Assembly (NCBI GenBank): GCA_900239685.1
Contig: OENT01000827.1
Location: 1 to 64,000 of the forward strand
Source: Rotaria macrura
Taxonomy: Eukaryota > Rotifera > Eurotatoria > Philodinida > Philodinidae
DNA length: 64,000 nt
Direction of reading: 5' to 3'
In this document: piece after piece, positions 36,830-51,240 of the stretch
How the letters are laid out: each line of letters opens with the position of its first letter
Numbering within the stretch: the first letter of the stretch is position 1
Made by a program: the position numbers and the translations under genes
The notes under the pieces: generated by a model
The model's database searches: none
What the model saw: only the letters and a program-made list of their open reading frames with translations
What the model was told of the DNA's origin: nothing

Positions 36830-39800
36830 TTATTCATGTAATTCTCGATGGTGATTTGCATGAGAGTCTACTTGAATGATTGTATGAATCATTTGAAATG
36901 TATTCATCTATTTTTCAAAAAACTGATACGGGATAATACATTGAATAAAACGTTATAATATTTAGAGAATCTGGTGGTCCTCTCTTGATGCTATGTCTGG
37001 TTGAATTTTTATAGCGCTTACTGATTCTTATAATCCATTGTTGATTTCTCCACGTTGTTCTTTCTGTGACGATGAGAAATATGAAAAACAATCATTAAAA
37101 AGTATCATTCTTCCGTATCGATACATTTTCTTCAGAGTTACATGACAAAAAGAAGAAACGTAAAATCTAACACGTGATGGATCATCGTTCATGACTCATG
37201 TGATACTTAACTGTATATGATGTTGTAGTTCAGCAAAAGAATCATATCAGATAAGTGTTTTAAACAAGAGCAATCGTATTCTATTCAATTACCTTTGATT
37301 TATGAGCTGTTCAAAACAATGATATGAAGATACATCTAGTAGTTATGAACTCTATTTCTCATTTGTATCATCGAAATCCATTTCAAATGTTCTCAATTTT
37401 TGTTGTTGAATGAAAGCATCAATCAGATAATGGATTATATCAATGACAAGTAGCATGTTAATGTTTCATATATTCGTTTAAAAGTTAATAATTGAACGTT
37501 GGAATCACTCTCTGTCATGGTTCCATATATGTTCGAATATACCATTAGCTAATCTTGATACAATGAACGAATTGTAATTCGTTCGAGATATACATTTGTT
37601 CTTTTTCTTTCAAGAACACTCATGAACTCAATCCTTATTAATACAACTTATTAAGATAATCTATAAGTCGACGAAATTTGACTAGAGAATACCCGTGATG
37701 GTCTACAACAGATGAATACTATCCATCTACAGATGGAAGTATTGAATTTTTCATTGAAAAAAATATCGAAAATGACTGATGACCACATGATATGAAAAGA
37801 AACTTTCAATTAGATTACTCGTGGCATATCACAGAAATAACACTTCGTTGGTATAAAATTTTCTTTCGATACAACATTTTCGACTATGAATCATTCAATG
37901 AATACGCTTTCGGTTTTCATATGCATTACCATAGTAGATCTATGATTTTCTGAACTTACGTTTCCTTGTGGAAACTAGTCGATTTCATCCTATCGATCAG
38001 ATTGTTACTTACAGTTCTAATGAATACATAGACTCGCATAATACATTGGTTAAATTTATAGAGTAAATGTCAAGCGGAAATATTTTGAAAAAAACGTTGA
38101 AACAACATTCGAATTCTGTTGCATCAGGAAAAGCTTTCTCAAATCTACGTTTGTTTTAAAATCGAAAGGAGAAAAAAGTTTCTTTTATTTTTTGAATTGA
38201 TCTATCGATGGCACTGACATGTAAATAAATCAATGAAAATGGAAATAAATTATGGTTATTTTCACGTTTGGAAAGGTAGATGAATATTATCTAAGTGCAA
38301 TGAATTAAAATTTTCAACATGCATTTTTCAAACAATAATTATAATAAAATTAATGTAGTTAAGAACCACCTCCTTATGTATTCTTCATCAAAAAAACAAC
38401 AGAAGAAAAAACAAAACACACACTGGTAGACGTATTCATCATTCAACTCATTAATCGATCTTTGTTGATACTTGAAACCTCATCATTGATTGACCAGTCA
38501 CATATACAGGAGTCTAATGACCTGCTGATTGTAACACATTGAAATTGTATTTCAATAACAGACAGAATTGCTCGACAAAAATAACGGTTCATATGCTAAT
38601 GATTTAATCTTGCTCCGGAAAAAAAAACAATAACATAGTCGTTAGCTCGTTCATTTTTCTTAATGAAGTTTCTTCTCTTCTCTTGTTTGATAATGAAAAA
38701 GAAATGATGATGACAATGATGGATAGCGTGATGACCGCTAGCAGGCATACATCTATAAAACGATGGACATGTCATCTAGATTGAACAGGTGAAGAGGAAA
38801 AATAAAACTTGTCAACTAACACTTGTTAAGAAGAGATGTAGTTACATTTGAAAGTTTGTCAAAAAAAAACGATTATATAACAAATTTTTCCAATAGGAAA
38901 TAATTGTTTCCACTTTTATGATTAAGAATTAGTTTCTCTCTTCAAAACTATTGCAATCTTATTTCATATTTGTTATTCTAATGACTCGTCTGATTTAGTA
39001 TCCAATAGGGCACATAAATTCTCATGTTCTCTCTCATTCTACACTATTTGTACCTGAATATTCTTATTTATTTCCTTTTCCATGAAGAAATCAACAACTA
39101 TAGATTTGATGTTATCAATATAACTGTAGAAGTAAGTTAATGGATATCAGTTATATGCATCAATATCGAAATCGACACGTCTTAGAGTTGAATATCGTTT
39201 GAAGATATTCAATTGATTCCTTCCATGAAAGGTGTGATTGACAACCATGACATACGTACAAATAGTCTTCTATAATTCTTTGATGAACACATAGAGTACA
39301 CGTTTAGGTTTTGATTTGATTTGATTGTATTGAAAACAATGAGAACACGAGAAAAACAACAATTGTTGTTGAGACAATTGAGTTCTCTCACTCTCTCTCT
39401 CTCTCTCTCGCTCTTTCATGTATTTAAAGTAAAACTAAATTGGTAACTAAAGAAAAAAATAGATAAGAATAACATTCGTGTTTTTATATGAAAAAGAAAA
39501 GAACAACGTACATATTATAGCAAATTATAAATAGTCTGTTCATTGCGTAAGTAGAGTATCGAAATAAAGATGAGTGAAAGAATTATATATTAATTCTAGA
39601 CAAGTTAAGAAGATAGAGCTTTTCAATAACTTTTTTCCTATATGAAGAACGAGAGAAAGAGAGAAAGTAACTTCCGACGTGTACATAAGATCGGTCCCCA
39701 AGGCAATAGACAATTGTTTAGATGCAACATTCTCAAAAGCAAGTATGGAATAGTATGATGTCGAGAAAAAAATTAATGTCCGTTCAGTTTGTCGAGAAGA

Positions 39801-40966
39801 TAGGTTATTTCTATTCCACAGGAAATGTTACTGAATAGATTTTAATGAGATTCTTTGTTTTTAGTCTATTTTCTGTTTTGTTTTATTTGAAATCTATATT
39901 AGTGAAATTTTATGTCGGAATTACTGTATAGAGATAAGTTGATTATTACTTTTTCGATGTTATTAAACGTGTCTAGCATATGACACTTTCTTGACGTAAG
40001 AAGTCTCTAGATTGACAAAAAAGGTCGTGTCATGCATAGTTGTGGAACTATATAACTGACACATAACGGTTGTTTGATAAACTTGTATTTATACAAGTCG
40101 ATGATAGAAATACTATAGATATGATAAGATTCTCTATTTTTTTAATGACATACTGTGATAATATCTTTCAAGTGCATTGACCGAATTAAAAAATAGCAGA
40201 CATAACCTACTGAGTTTTTCGTTTCCTTTATAAAAGAAACATGGATGTATTTCTAGAAAATTGATTTGTTCAATATTGGTTAAATTGATAGCAAAAAGAA
40301 AAGAATCATTGTTTTCTAACATTTACTTGTGCATGCTCATATGGATACATATGTACATGTAGACAATCTGTTCTCTTCTCTTACATCAATAGAATACACA
40401 GGAGAGAGAGAGAACGAGAGAAAGAATTGATGATGACCATACTCGACAAGAAAGAAAGTAGATGCGCATGATTATTACGACCATGATTTCCTATCGTTGT
40501 ACAGTAGGCAGACAACGACGTTGGACTATCGAATTATAATATAGATATACACATATATAAATAGAATAAATAACGAAGTAAGTTTATGCTTTTAAATATC
40601 CATCTTTGTCTTAAGATCGATTTAATACATCAATTTTATGTCATAGTCTTTTCTATAGTTTTTGCATTACTTATGTTTATATATAAGAATCCAATAAGCA
40701 TGAAGGACCAAATTACTAAGCTTCTCGTATAATCTTATAGCGAGAAAATCGATTTGGGTCAAACCATGAAGAAGTTAGTTTCCACCTGTATACACTTCGA
40801 TGCTTTTGCAGATTGTTTGGCAACCTTGTCAAATGAGTAGATGTATGGTCAGATGATGTTGGAATGAATCTTATTGTATACATATGAGAAAGAAACAATA
40901 GAAAAAGAAAAGCAGACTCAATCCATCTTGATTATAAGTATATCTGACCGTTGTCTGTTTTTAGAA
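36830..40966. other. Intergenic, upstream of nephrin-like gene
   Basis: About 4.1 kb of AT-rich sequence. It has a short CT run near 39389–39413 and an AGAG-rich stretch near 40402–40425. No supported coding exon. The promoter of the nephrin-like gene should lie in its distal part, but I could not define it. Confidence 0.5.
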
Positions 40967-42979
40967 ATGCCGCTAAGCCTAGTAATAAAATTGTTTATAT
41001 TATATTCAATTTTATGTAAGTATTTATCAATAATGATAATAGACATATACAATAATCGTGCATTATTTGTAGACTCATCGAATAGTCAATATCAATTTTA
41101 TCAAGTTCAACCACATGATATAAGTGCTATAATTGGTTCTAATATTACTATTCCATGTGTCATAACTTTACCTCATGGTGATGTTCAATGGACTAAAGAT
41201 GGTCTTGCATTAGGTGAGTGTATAGTAGACATGCACACTAATTGACATAAACAAAGTTTGAAATACATGAACTCGATATACACGCATGCATGTATGTATG
41301 TATATAATCAACATCCATTATCTTGATCATATTCAACTTTTTCGTTGAGCAACTGAACTCTTGACAATCGATCTTTGGCGAGTCCTTCTTTTTTATTTTT
41401 CGTTAGACAATGGGTGGAGTCTATCAATGAATACGAAGAGCAATTATCTTCTATCGCTATCATCATAGGAATAAAAGCGTTGATTGACATTTATACTTTA
41501 TCTTCCGATAGGATACTACTAACATCAATTATGTTCAAACACAAGAGAAGATTGACCTTTTTTTGTATGCTGTATTCTTCTTTTCCCCTTAGGTTATGAT
41601 AGACAATTACCGGCTTTTCCGACATGGTCTATAATTGGAGATGAAACTCATGGCGAGTTCAATTTTTTCATTGAATCATTGAAATTCGACGATGAAGGAA
41701 TATTTGCTTGTGAAGTATCACCTTATAATAATGCACCAGCACTTAAGCAAATCGCTCAAGTAAAAACTCTCGTACGACCAGAACATGTAAATATCAATAA
41801 TCAATCATCATCGAACGAAACGACAATCATAAAAATGAGATTTGATGAAAAAATTCATCATATCAGTTGCCGAGTTGATGGTGCCAGACCGGCTGCTCAA
41901 ATCAAATGGATCAATGAATCTGGACAAGAATTTCGAACTTCATCAAAGACATTTATCAAAGGTAATTAGAATATTTACACGAATGATTTCGATTGCATTT
42001 TTATGTGACTGCGAGGTTTGAGGTGTTGGTTTAATAAGTTAATAATGTATTTTGAAGAATTGAGAATAATTAAAATACGATTGAAAATGTTCATATAGAT
42101 ATAATAGAGAACAGTATGGACATCACATAAATGGTCGTTTCATTCCTATTATAAGCTTGATTACATGAAATCTATGACTGATGTTCGTAGAGTACGTTCT
42201 TAAGGAAGTGTTGAAATAGACAGATACAAATTTGGATTCATTTCTTTGCCGTAGAGCGTGACAGATGTTGTTGATATATAATCACAAATCATAGATCAAT
42301 AACGTCACTTTATAATATATGAACTGTTAACTTACTACATTCTTGGAAGATGATGGAAAAGGGTAGTGATGAAATATGTTCCAAAATATAGATAAAGAAA
42401 AGCAATTTCGATGTGATTAACAATAAAAACAACCAATGTATTACATCTTATTTCACATTTTAACCTCGAAGGAATAGTGTCGATAGTTTTTGTTGTTGTT
42501 GTTTTCTCTAGATAATCTTTTTACAACAATCAGCACACTTAGTCTTGTTCCATCATTGTTGCTTGATAAGAAACGTTTTATGTGTGATGTTCGTCATCAA
42601 ACATTGATCAACAATTCAAATATACTTCGTAGTTTATTCGAAATAAAAATAACGTCACCACCAGATATTCCTCTTATTCATGGTTATTCATCAACATCTC
42701 GTTTAGTCAATGGTTCAAAACTAAGTCTGTCATGTCAATCTTATGGTGGCTATCCTTTAGGCAACCTATCATGGTATCGATTAGACAATGAAAATGAAAG
42801 TTTATATTTAATTAATAACTCATCTATTATACTTCATCAAGATAATATTATTGAAAGTAATATATCAATGATTCTTCAACCTTCAGATAATAATGTTATA
42901 CTTGCATGTCATGTTACGAATGATTATCTTGACTCGTTAGGACTAACATTACAAACAAATATTACATTACAAGTTGCTT
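40967..42979 (+). CDS. Nephrin-like gene, exons 1–4: signal peptide, Ig1–Ig3
   Basis: Exons: 40967–41015, 41073–41213, 41593–41961, 42512–42979, all joined in phase 1. Exon 1 holds the signal peptide. A CTGTTTTTAG|A acceptor-like site lies two bases before the ATG, compatible with a 5'-UTR intron or spliced-leader addition. Intron 1 is 57 nt and has no in-frame stop, so its retention would add 19 residues after the signal peptide. Ig1 Cys pair: ITIPC and FACEV. Ig2: HISCRV and FMCDV. Ig3: LSLSCQS and LACHV. Confidence 0.85.
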
Positions 42980-45900
42980 GTAAGTATTTTGAAGCAAGAT
43001 AAATAAATGCCAAATTAATGTTGTGACATATTCATAATGTGTATCTTACTAAAAGTCATTCGAATTCATAATACTATCTTTCCGTGTAGCTTTTTTTTCC
43101 AAACAACTACAAGAGATACGTGAGTATCTTCCAAATCAGAATGAAATCTATATTTTTCTACAGTGTATCCTAATTTATTGAATTCGATGTAAACAGTGAA
43201 ATTTTCAATAAGAGTTAAATGTGCTACAAGCCAATGTATTTACTAGTTATGAAGCGACATGACAACTAATCATTTTTTGCTATTTCATTATGTAGAACTT
43301 GTTATTTTCTTCATATTTAGATGATAATAGTTTTCCTTAGAGTTATTTAACTAAATTATGTCTTCTGAAAGTATGCACGATTCGGATCTGTACGTTGTAC
43401 AGTAAACACAGCTCAAAACAATAGCAGTTAGTTGTTAACCTTCAAGATTATCCTATTGAATAGTTATGTACTGCACATGACAGAATTGCTCAATCAACGA
43501 TATTTCATTAATCTGTGGCAATCGTGTTGAAAGTGTTTATGTAATAATAATAGTCAACGTATCCTTGATCAACTGATATTAATAACCTCATCATAACGGA
43601 AAAGATTCTGTTTTAGATTATTAAGTTTCTGATGAGATTTCCAAAGTCCAAAGAAACATATTTTACAAATGACTAAAAGATACAAACATAGATTCTTTTG
43701 GTATTTTATGTAAAATATCAAACTTAAATCATTGAATTAAAAAGCAAACAAAACGTAATAATAATCATCGTTGATGTTCTCTGTGAAATCTTACACCCGT
43801 GCATCCCTTGAGGCTTTGGAAGCCAGCAAAATACTTCTCTGTTTGTAAAGTAATTATTTATGTTCGTCATGTGTCAGGGATGCTGTTCTGATTATTGTTG
43901 CGTAATTATTTACAAAAAAAACCGTTAGTTATTTTTAGAATATTGTCAACATATTCATGGCTTCATAAGGAAAACTCGAGTATCCAAGGGAAAATTTTTC
44001 CAAGTTGACAACGAATACATTACGTAATTATTCTATGGCACACAGTTGAACATATGAGTTATATAATAGAGTCAATAAAATAACATAAACATGAGAGAAA
44101 CGAATATATAATTAAAAAAAGTAGAGAACTATCTGTAACTATCTGTCAAGTTTTACAAGTTGTAAATGGAAAGTTTTCATGCAAGTAGATTCTATGCATA
44201 GAGCTAGTTTGTTTTTGATTCATTTGAAAAACAAAATTATTCATCTACATCGTCCGGTGAGAGGTTGGACTATGACATACAAAGGGATTCTTTTCATGTT
44301 TAATCTTTCCGAAAATTAAATACAATATTTATTGATTTTACGAGTACAGAAGTTGAATTTCAATTTCGACTTTCTTTCTTTCTTGTATTCTATAGTCGGT
44401 CCATCATCTGTAAATATTCTTAATAAAAACAGCTTGAATGTAACAACATTAACCGATGGAAATCTTCAACAATTTCTATGTCGAACTTCATCATCAAACC
44501 CACGACCGATCGTTACATGGAAAATCGATGATCAAAGTCTTCATTCTGATATTGATTCAATCGAGGAAGAGGGTGAATTTTCTGGTACAATAATCCAATC
44601 AGCAAAAACGATCGGACTAGATAAGTCATTGAGGTACTATCATAAGAAATTTCTCTCGTGCGAAGCAAAAAATCCTGAAACAGGTCATACTGTTATTGAT
44701 TCAATAGAACTAAATATTATACGTTAGTATTGTGCATTATTCGTTCTTTTTGTTCTTAAGTTTCTATTCCATGAAATTTTAGACAATGCCAGAAGTATTG
44801 ACATCTATGGACCATCGAAAGATAAAATAATTAAGGCAGGTGATATAGTTAGTGCCGAATGTATTCTCTTTGGAGGAAATCCATTAGGAAAAATTGTCTG
44901 GTACAAAGGTATGAAGTGAGAAAAAAAGTTTGTTTACAAGTATTTTCATGGAGTTTTTCTTAGGTGATGAACTACTTCGTTCTGAGTATATTATTGAAAC
45001 CAATGAAAAATATGTATCAAGTCGTATAGAATTCATCGCATCACCGTCAGATAACAATCTTCTACTAACATGTAAAGGACAAGTAGAAAACTTTTCACAT
45101 CATATCGCTTCATTCATACTCAATGTTACATGTAAGTAATACGAATATTTTAACAAACTTCAACGCAACCGCAACTTTAACATCGAATAGTTCTGCCTGA
45201 GGAAATCAATATAATTGGAAGTGAAATATTTTCAAATCTATCAATGGATCATGATCAATACGGTGAATTTGAATGTCGTACATCGCTGTCCAATCCTCAA
45301 GCACAACTATCTATCATTCGACAATCAAATGATGAACAAAAGCATTTTGATATTCAATACAATAAAACATCCAGTGTCTATAGTGATGGCATCAATTCAA
45401 TAAAGTTCATGGTTGGCTTTCAAGTAGCATAGTTTTCATTGAAATCCATTTACTTTATATTTAGCTGCCCCGCATCGATCTTTCTCTTCATGAAAATCTT
45501 TTAACATGTCAAGCAGTATTAGATATTGATATACCCACACGGGTAAAACAAGTTACCTACATGCTTCATGTTAATCGTAGGTTATTTTAACTTTTTTGTA
45601 ATTTTGTATGGATTGGTTATACTTTAGATAAACCATACTTTCATGATTTCAATCGATCCATTGAAGTGAAAGAAAATCAATCGTTTAATATAACACTTGA
45701 AGCTATGGCCTATCCAAGCCCGATAAGCTACACATGGTATCATCCATCGGGTAGACAATTGATGAACGATCAATTGAATATATTTATTAATCAAGGGCAA
45801 CTATTATTGAAACATATTCAAAGAAATGATCTAGGAACTTATCGATGCATAGCAACTAATTCTATTGGACATACGGAAATTAACTTCACGCTGAACGTTT

Positions 45901-48900
45901 TCTGTACGTTGAGCACATACGACATGGACGATGTGCATAATACTACGATAAAAAGAAGCTGTTAACTGAATCCCCAGAGGATGACCATGTGTAACAAGAC
46001 GTAACCCGTATCCTTAGTCATGGAAAGATTATTTTATTCAATCTCCTTTCGGATACATTTCTTTACGTAATGGTTCACGCACACTATAAGGAAATAGGTT
46101 ACAGAGCATAATGAGATTGTACTCCCAAACGATTGTTAGTAGTCCTTAACTAATATAGGCGCTCAAAGCAAAGAAGATTCAATGTTATCTTCATTATTCA
46201 TATAAATCAATAATTGGTAATCTTTGGTTTTCTCAAATCGATAGATTCAAAATTCTGAACGTTCTTTCTTTTCATAAAACAAAACAGGACAAAATCGTTT
46301 GGAAATTTGCATGTTGGAATGTTATGCAAAGATAAAATTTCTCTCAGCAAGTATCAGATGAATATAGGCAGCGTCTAATTATTCCCATGAATGCTAACGA
46401 CACACGTCTGGAGAAATCGAATGATTCTTTTATTAGTGATAAAAATGTAGATCATATTATAACAATAAGATGATCTATTATCATAAAAGTAAAATATATA
46501 AGTAGTGTTGCCACATTCATTTTTGTTTCTTGTCTAAGACAATAAGAGCAAGTCAAAATAAATTTGACCATCATAATACGTGTATAATATAAGAGAACGT
46601 TTCACATTTTTCGAGTGATATGAAAATTAATGTTAAGAAAATTTGGGGTTTATGAAAACAGGGCACATTAATTTTGTGTCGAAATCAATACTTGATCAGT
46701 TGTAATAGTGATTTTGACTTATCTGACACGAAATTAAATTATTGGAAACTAATAAAGTGCATATTAATAAAGTTCGTTTTGACTCATTATTATTCTTTTC
46801 AATGATAGTAGAAAACTATCTATAGAATACATTTTATACTTATTTCTTTTACTGACCATGATAAACAAAAATAAAACGAGATCTTAACAATTATATGTGT
46901 TTACATTATTCATATGAAAAATCTTTCACTACACATGTACAACTAATTAATCTAGCTAGCCGAATCGAAATAGAAATAGCTGACATTCTATCGTAGTATT
47001 ATGCATAATCCTCCTAGTACGCACATAGAATTTATTTCTCTTTTGAATATCATAGATGCACCAGTAATTACGCGAACTCAAGGATATTCTATATTGGAAC
47101 CATTAATGCCTGGTTCGACAGCAATACTTCTATGTGCCATCGATGGTAATCCAATGGATTTGAATGGTGTACGATGGTTGAAAAATAATCAAGACATAAC
47201 TGTTGATAGTTGGGAAAAACGAATCACAGGAAACGAAATATCACTAATACGAAAATCTATTCATCGTGATGATGCAGGACTATATTCATGTGAAATAGAT
47301 AATGAATTCGGTAATAGTCATGCAACATTGCCATTGATTGTACAGTGTAAATACATATTTTTGCCTATATATATATACATATATAACTTGATCATTCTAT
47401 CAATGAATCTATACAGATGCACCAGAAATCGATCGAAGTGATCCAACTCGAAATAAAGCAGCAACAGATTCGGATCGTTTCCTTACAGCAGAACTTCATT
47501 GTTACGTATCTGCTATACCGAAGCCAACAATTGTATGGATGAAGGTTAGTTCAAGTCTTAAAAATGCATTACTTTTGCAGCAGAAGTAGATATTCTATTA
47601 TTCGAACGATTGCATTTTCTTATTCCACAACTAATAATCTCTTTCGTTTGCCGATCATTTTTGTGTATTCAAATTAAACATAAAAAACAAAGATAAATAC
47701 AATTTTGTTTCTGTTGAAGATTATATATTTGCATAATGATTTTATTGAGACTATCGTCGCTACTTTACTGAAAATAAGATAGATAATCGACTGTAAAGTA
47801 TTGAGCTAATTATATTTTGCTTCCGAGTAGTTGAACTCGTCAGACAAGTCGTTTGTATTCTTATCGAGTCTCTAGATCAACATTAGTGTTGTACTTGCCA
47901 GAAAAAAAGGCTGACTACTCAAATCGATTGAGCACGAGCAATAGAACGATAGTTGATCTCATGATCATGAGTAATTCTTCTCAAATACTTTGGAATCGAA
48001 ATGAGTTCGATGTATTCCAATATAGATCAGACTTTATAAAAAACTAAAATTTTTCGCATATCGATTGAGAACACGAAATTGCACTTCTGACGTTCAAATT
48101 CTACATTAATTCTACCTGATATTGATCTAAATGACTAATCGAACGATGTTAATTATAAATAGAAATGCCTATCTGCATTGGTACAAATCATAGTTTTGAT
48201 TAATAGCAAAAACAAAACAAATAGAATGATGTATCATATGAGCAAATCTACGAAATAGTTCATATTACTAACTATGTTAATGCTAAATGAACAGAGACTA
48301 ATTATGTAGACACATTAATTTTGAACATTGTGGGTATAGTTTGAGATGATGAAAGAAAAATGAACTCACTATTTGCTTAGAAGAACTTCTATCTATCGAC
48401 ATATTTGAGTCAAGACTTCGGCTAGAGGAAGTTTTATAAATAATTTCAAAGAAGATTCATTTGATCGGAAAACTTGTTTTCGTTCTTTTACAATTGTCGC
48501 CTAATGTCATTGTCTTCGAGACCATGGATCTCGTCAATTTTACCTTTTTGTTACAAATTCCCGTTTGCATTCAAATTTTTTCTACTCATGTATGATTATC
48601 TCTTGTAAAAGTGAATTATGATATCTATCGGGATTCTTTATCGAAATTTCGAAATTTACCTTCTTGTGCCGAGAAAGATACATATATATAAGGAAGTACT
48701 AATATGTCACAAATTTCCTATTATAAACAATAAAAATACGAACTGTTCAATTAATAATTTCAGAGAGTAATCAACACCTATACTTTTAATACTATCAATA
48801 CATATATAATAGTGCTTTGAAAACAGTGAAGGGTGAACAAAAGAATTTGTGCTTCGAATAACTAAGAATAACCATGATTATAATCATTAAAGGATTTAAC

Positions 48901-50364
48901 TTTCCTAATGTTTTTCTTCACTAATCACTATCTTGATAAACTATTTAGTTTCTTCACCCGTAAACAATGAATGTTTTTATTTACTAGGATAATTACGTTT
49001 TGCCAGCATCAATTAGGTTTAAATCAATATTGAATGAACGAAATCTATCATCTTCATTCTCATCTACTCTTCATTTCGATGCCAGTCTTTATGTAATTAA
49101 TGTAACAAAATCGGATTATGGTATATATAAATGCAAAGTCGAAAATAAACTAGGCATTGATATAGCGCAAATCGCATTGACAGGATTAAGTAAGTTTCTC
49201 TTCATCTTATCCTTAAAAATACGATTGTGAATGTCTTATATGTGTAGCTATACCTGATTTTCCTAATCAAATTCAGATAAAGAACACGTCTCAGTCATCT
49301 TTATTAATAACTTGGAAGCCGGGCTTTGATGGTGGAGCTACGCAAACATTTCAGATTCGCTATCGTCTTTCTACCGATGATCATTACGTTTATGAAAATG
49401 TACCAATTGATGCTCAATCAGTTGAATTAAAAAATTTACGACTAGGAAGCGTCTATCATATAAGTATTCGTTCGAACAATTCTTATCATTTAAGTCAGTG
49501 GACAGATGAAATGATCGTATCAACAAAACCATACTTGCCAGTCATAAGATTTCATCTGCCAGAAATATCGTCAGCTCATATTTCATTTACACTTCTGCTT
49601 GTTATTGCTATAATTGGTTTCATAATTCTTTTAATCAATATAACACTCATATGTATTTTTATAATAAAACGTCGACGACGATCACATGTTACAAGTGAAA
49701 ATTCATCAACAACAGGAACCAATGAAACAGAAGCAAATAATATTGATATATTTCAACCGATTCCATCGAATTTCTTTTTAACAACGACATCAACAAATAC
49801 GTATCAAAAATATGATGATGATGATCTTAAACGACCGTTTGTGCCTTCTTATTCAACAGCTAATGCATTTCATTCAGGTACAATGTTGTTTCTTTTTTGA
49901 ATTTATTGCAACGAACGAGACTAGTTTTTGAGTCTCCATGGATTTCGCTTTTTTATATATTTGAGCTGATTCAATGACAGGAGCGTATCTTGTTTCATGC
50001 TTTCCAATCAGAATATGTGACAAGTCAATTTTAAACACATGAACATCCTCTAGATGTTCAAGAATTAGTTTCTTTCGTGTCCAATTATTATGAACTACAT
50101 CCGCATGCATGTGATAATCATGAGATTTCTATCTGCATACAAATAATATGAAATTAATTCATATATTAATCAAAGATAGATTCACAAGTTTAGGTATCAA
50201 CTGGATTCTGTTTATTTCGTGTACTTGTAAGTTTGAACTGAGCTAAGTATCAAAGCCTATCACAATGAATTTTCGATGAAGCAATATTTCATGATATTTT
50301 AAAAATTACTTAAAAATATCCGTATTTTTCATGAATATCTCTAATCATTATAAGATTTTCAGAA

Positions 50365-50400
<36 letters not shown>

Positions 50401-51108
50401 ACTCACTCTATAGAATTCTGAACCAGCTGTTGTTCGTTTTATTTTTAAATACTATTGCATATAATCTAAGATACAACTGATTGTGGCGAATTTTCAAGAC
50501 AACTCGGTATGCATCCTGTAAGTAAACAATTTGAGCACAATTAAATATTAACGTATAATTGACCATGTATTCTTTAATTTGATCTTCACTAGTTCTTAGA
50601 TAGAATTCACCAGCTTGAATAAGTGAACAGTTATTTTGTTTCTAATAAGATTCATTTACAATCTGTGTAGGAATCAAGAGAATTTATAGCAATAACATCC
50701 TATTCGTAAGCATATTGAGTTTATCATATGTTGTAGAAAGTATAGTGTGTTTCAAATATAAATATCCTATTCTTGAGCAGCATAAAAGAAACAATCCTTA
50801 ACGTATTAGAAGAGAAAATAAACTACTTTTATTGTATTACTAATTTTATGCTTATCTATTATTTAGATAGTAGATCTTATACGACTCTACAGGTAATTTG
50901 ATCTGTTACTGTCTATAAAATATTTAAAAATATTTTTCTTCTATTGAATATATTCTAGAAGAATCATATATCTCTACATGACAATGGATTATCACAAAAT
51001 TATTATCCATTCAATCCCGACAGTAATCTTGTCACGTATCGAAGTTTTAAAGATGGTTTTAATCATCCACTCGATATAAATGAATGCATTCGAACCGAAC
51101 TTGTTTAA
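40967..51108 (+). CDS. Nephrin/SYG-2-like Ig-superfamily adhesion receptor
   Basis: Sixteen exons whose lengths sum to 3,696 nt, exactly 1,231 residues and a stop. A hydrophobic signal peptide (MPLSLVIKLFILYS) precedes nine Ig domains, one FN3 domain (about 965–1065), one membrane helix (about 1075–1104) followed by KRRRR, and a 125-residue cytoplasmic tail. The first Ig domain carries the IRM-family hallmark: VQWTKDGLALG, then LPAFPTWSIIGDETHGEFNF. FN3 plus many Ig domains point to the nephrin/Sns/Hibris/SYG-2 branch over the Kirre/Neph branch. Such proteins bind Kirre-type partners across cell contacts. Length is close to vertebrate nephrin. The tail ends ECIRTELV, a possible class III PDZ ligand. 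Exons are listed in the block entries. Confidence 0.9.
44396..45903 (+). CDS. Nephrin-like gene, exons 5–10: Ig4–Ig7
   Basis: Exons: 44396–44722, 44783–44908, 44964–45131, 45191–45423, 45465–45576, 45628–45903. Ig4 has QFLCRTSSSNP and LSCEA. Ig5 has SAECIL and LLTCKG. Ig6 has FECRTSLSNPQ and LLTCQA, but lacks the usual core Trp; its FxCRTSxSNP start resembles Ig4, suggesting tandem duplication. Ig7 keeps YTWYH and YRCIATN, but its B-strand Cys is replaced (ITLEAMAY), so the canonical disulphide is missing. The 45424–45464 intron, 41 nt, is the shortest in the gene and joins in phase 0. Confidence 0.82.
47056..49189 (+). CDS. Nephrin-like gene, exons 11–13: Ig8–Ig9
   Basis: Exons: 47056–47346, 47417–47544, 48988–49189. 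Ig8 is a textbook I-set domain: ILLCAIDGNP, VRWLKN and DAGLYSCEIDNEFG. Ig9 is split inside the domain by a phase-0 intron of 1.4 kb after PKPTIVWMK; its Cys pair is LHCYV and YKCKVENKLG. Large introns of 1.15 and 1.44 kb flank these exons and contain no supported feature. Confidence 0.85.
49248..51108 (+). CDS. Nephrin-like gene, exons 14–16: FN3, membrane helix, cytoplasmic tail
   Basis: Exons: 49248–49877, 50867–50892, 50959–51108. Exon 14 carries the FN3 domain (LLITWKPGFDGG, FQIRYRLS, VYHISIRSNN), a membrane segment starting ISFTLLLVIAIIGF, and the stop-transfer KRRRR. Exon 15 is a 26-nt micro-exon (DSRSYTTLQ). Exon 16 encodes the Tyr-containing tail (YYPF, VTYRSF) ending TELV. The tail has no obvious GRB2 YxN motif cluster like that of vertebrate nephrin. 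Confidence 0.85.
50366..50399. repeat. CT microsatellite
   Basis: About 15 CT units in intron 14 of the nephrin-like gene. Confidence 0.9.
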
Positions 51109-51234
51109 TTCATAATTATTCTACAGTGATTAGAAGAGACATGCATTGTCGTCTTTTCTTTTTTCTTTTATATTTTTACACGAAAAAAAACGACTAGATG
51201 AAATTATGTTTTCTTTTTCATTTGTCAACTGTCA

Positions 51235-51240
51235 AATAAA
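51235..51240 (+). terminator. Polyadenylation hexamer for nephrin-like gene
   Basis: AATAAA lies 127 bp after the stop codon on the same strand. Confidence 0.45.
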
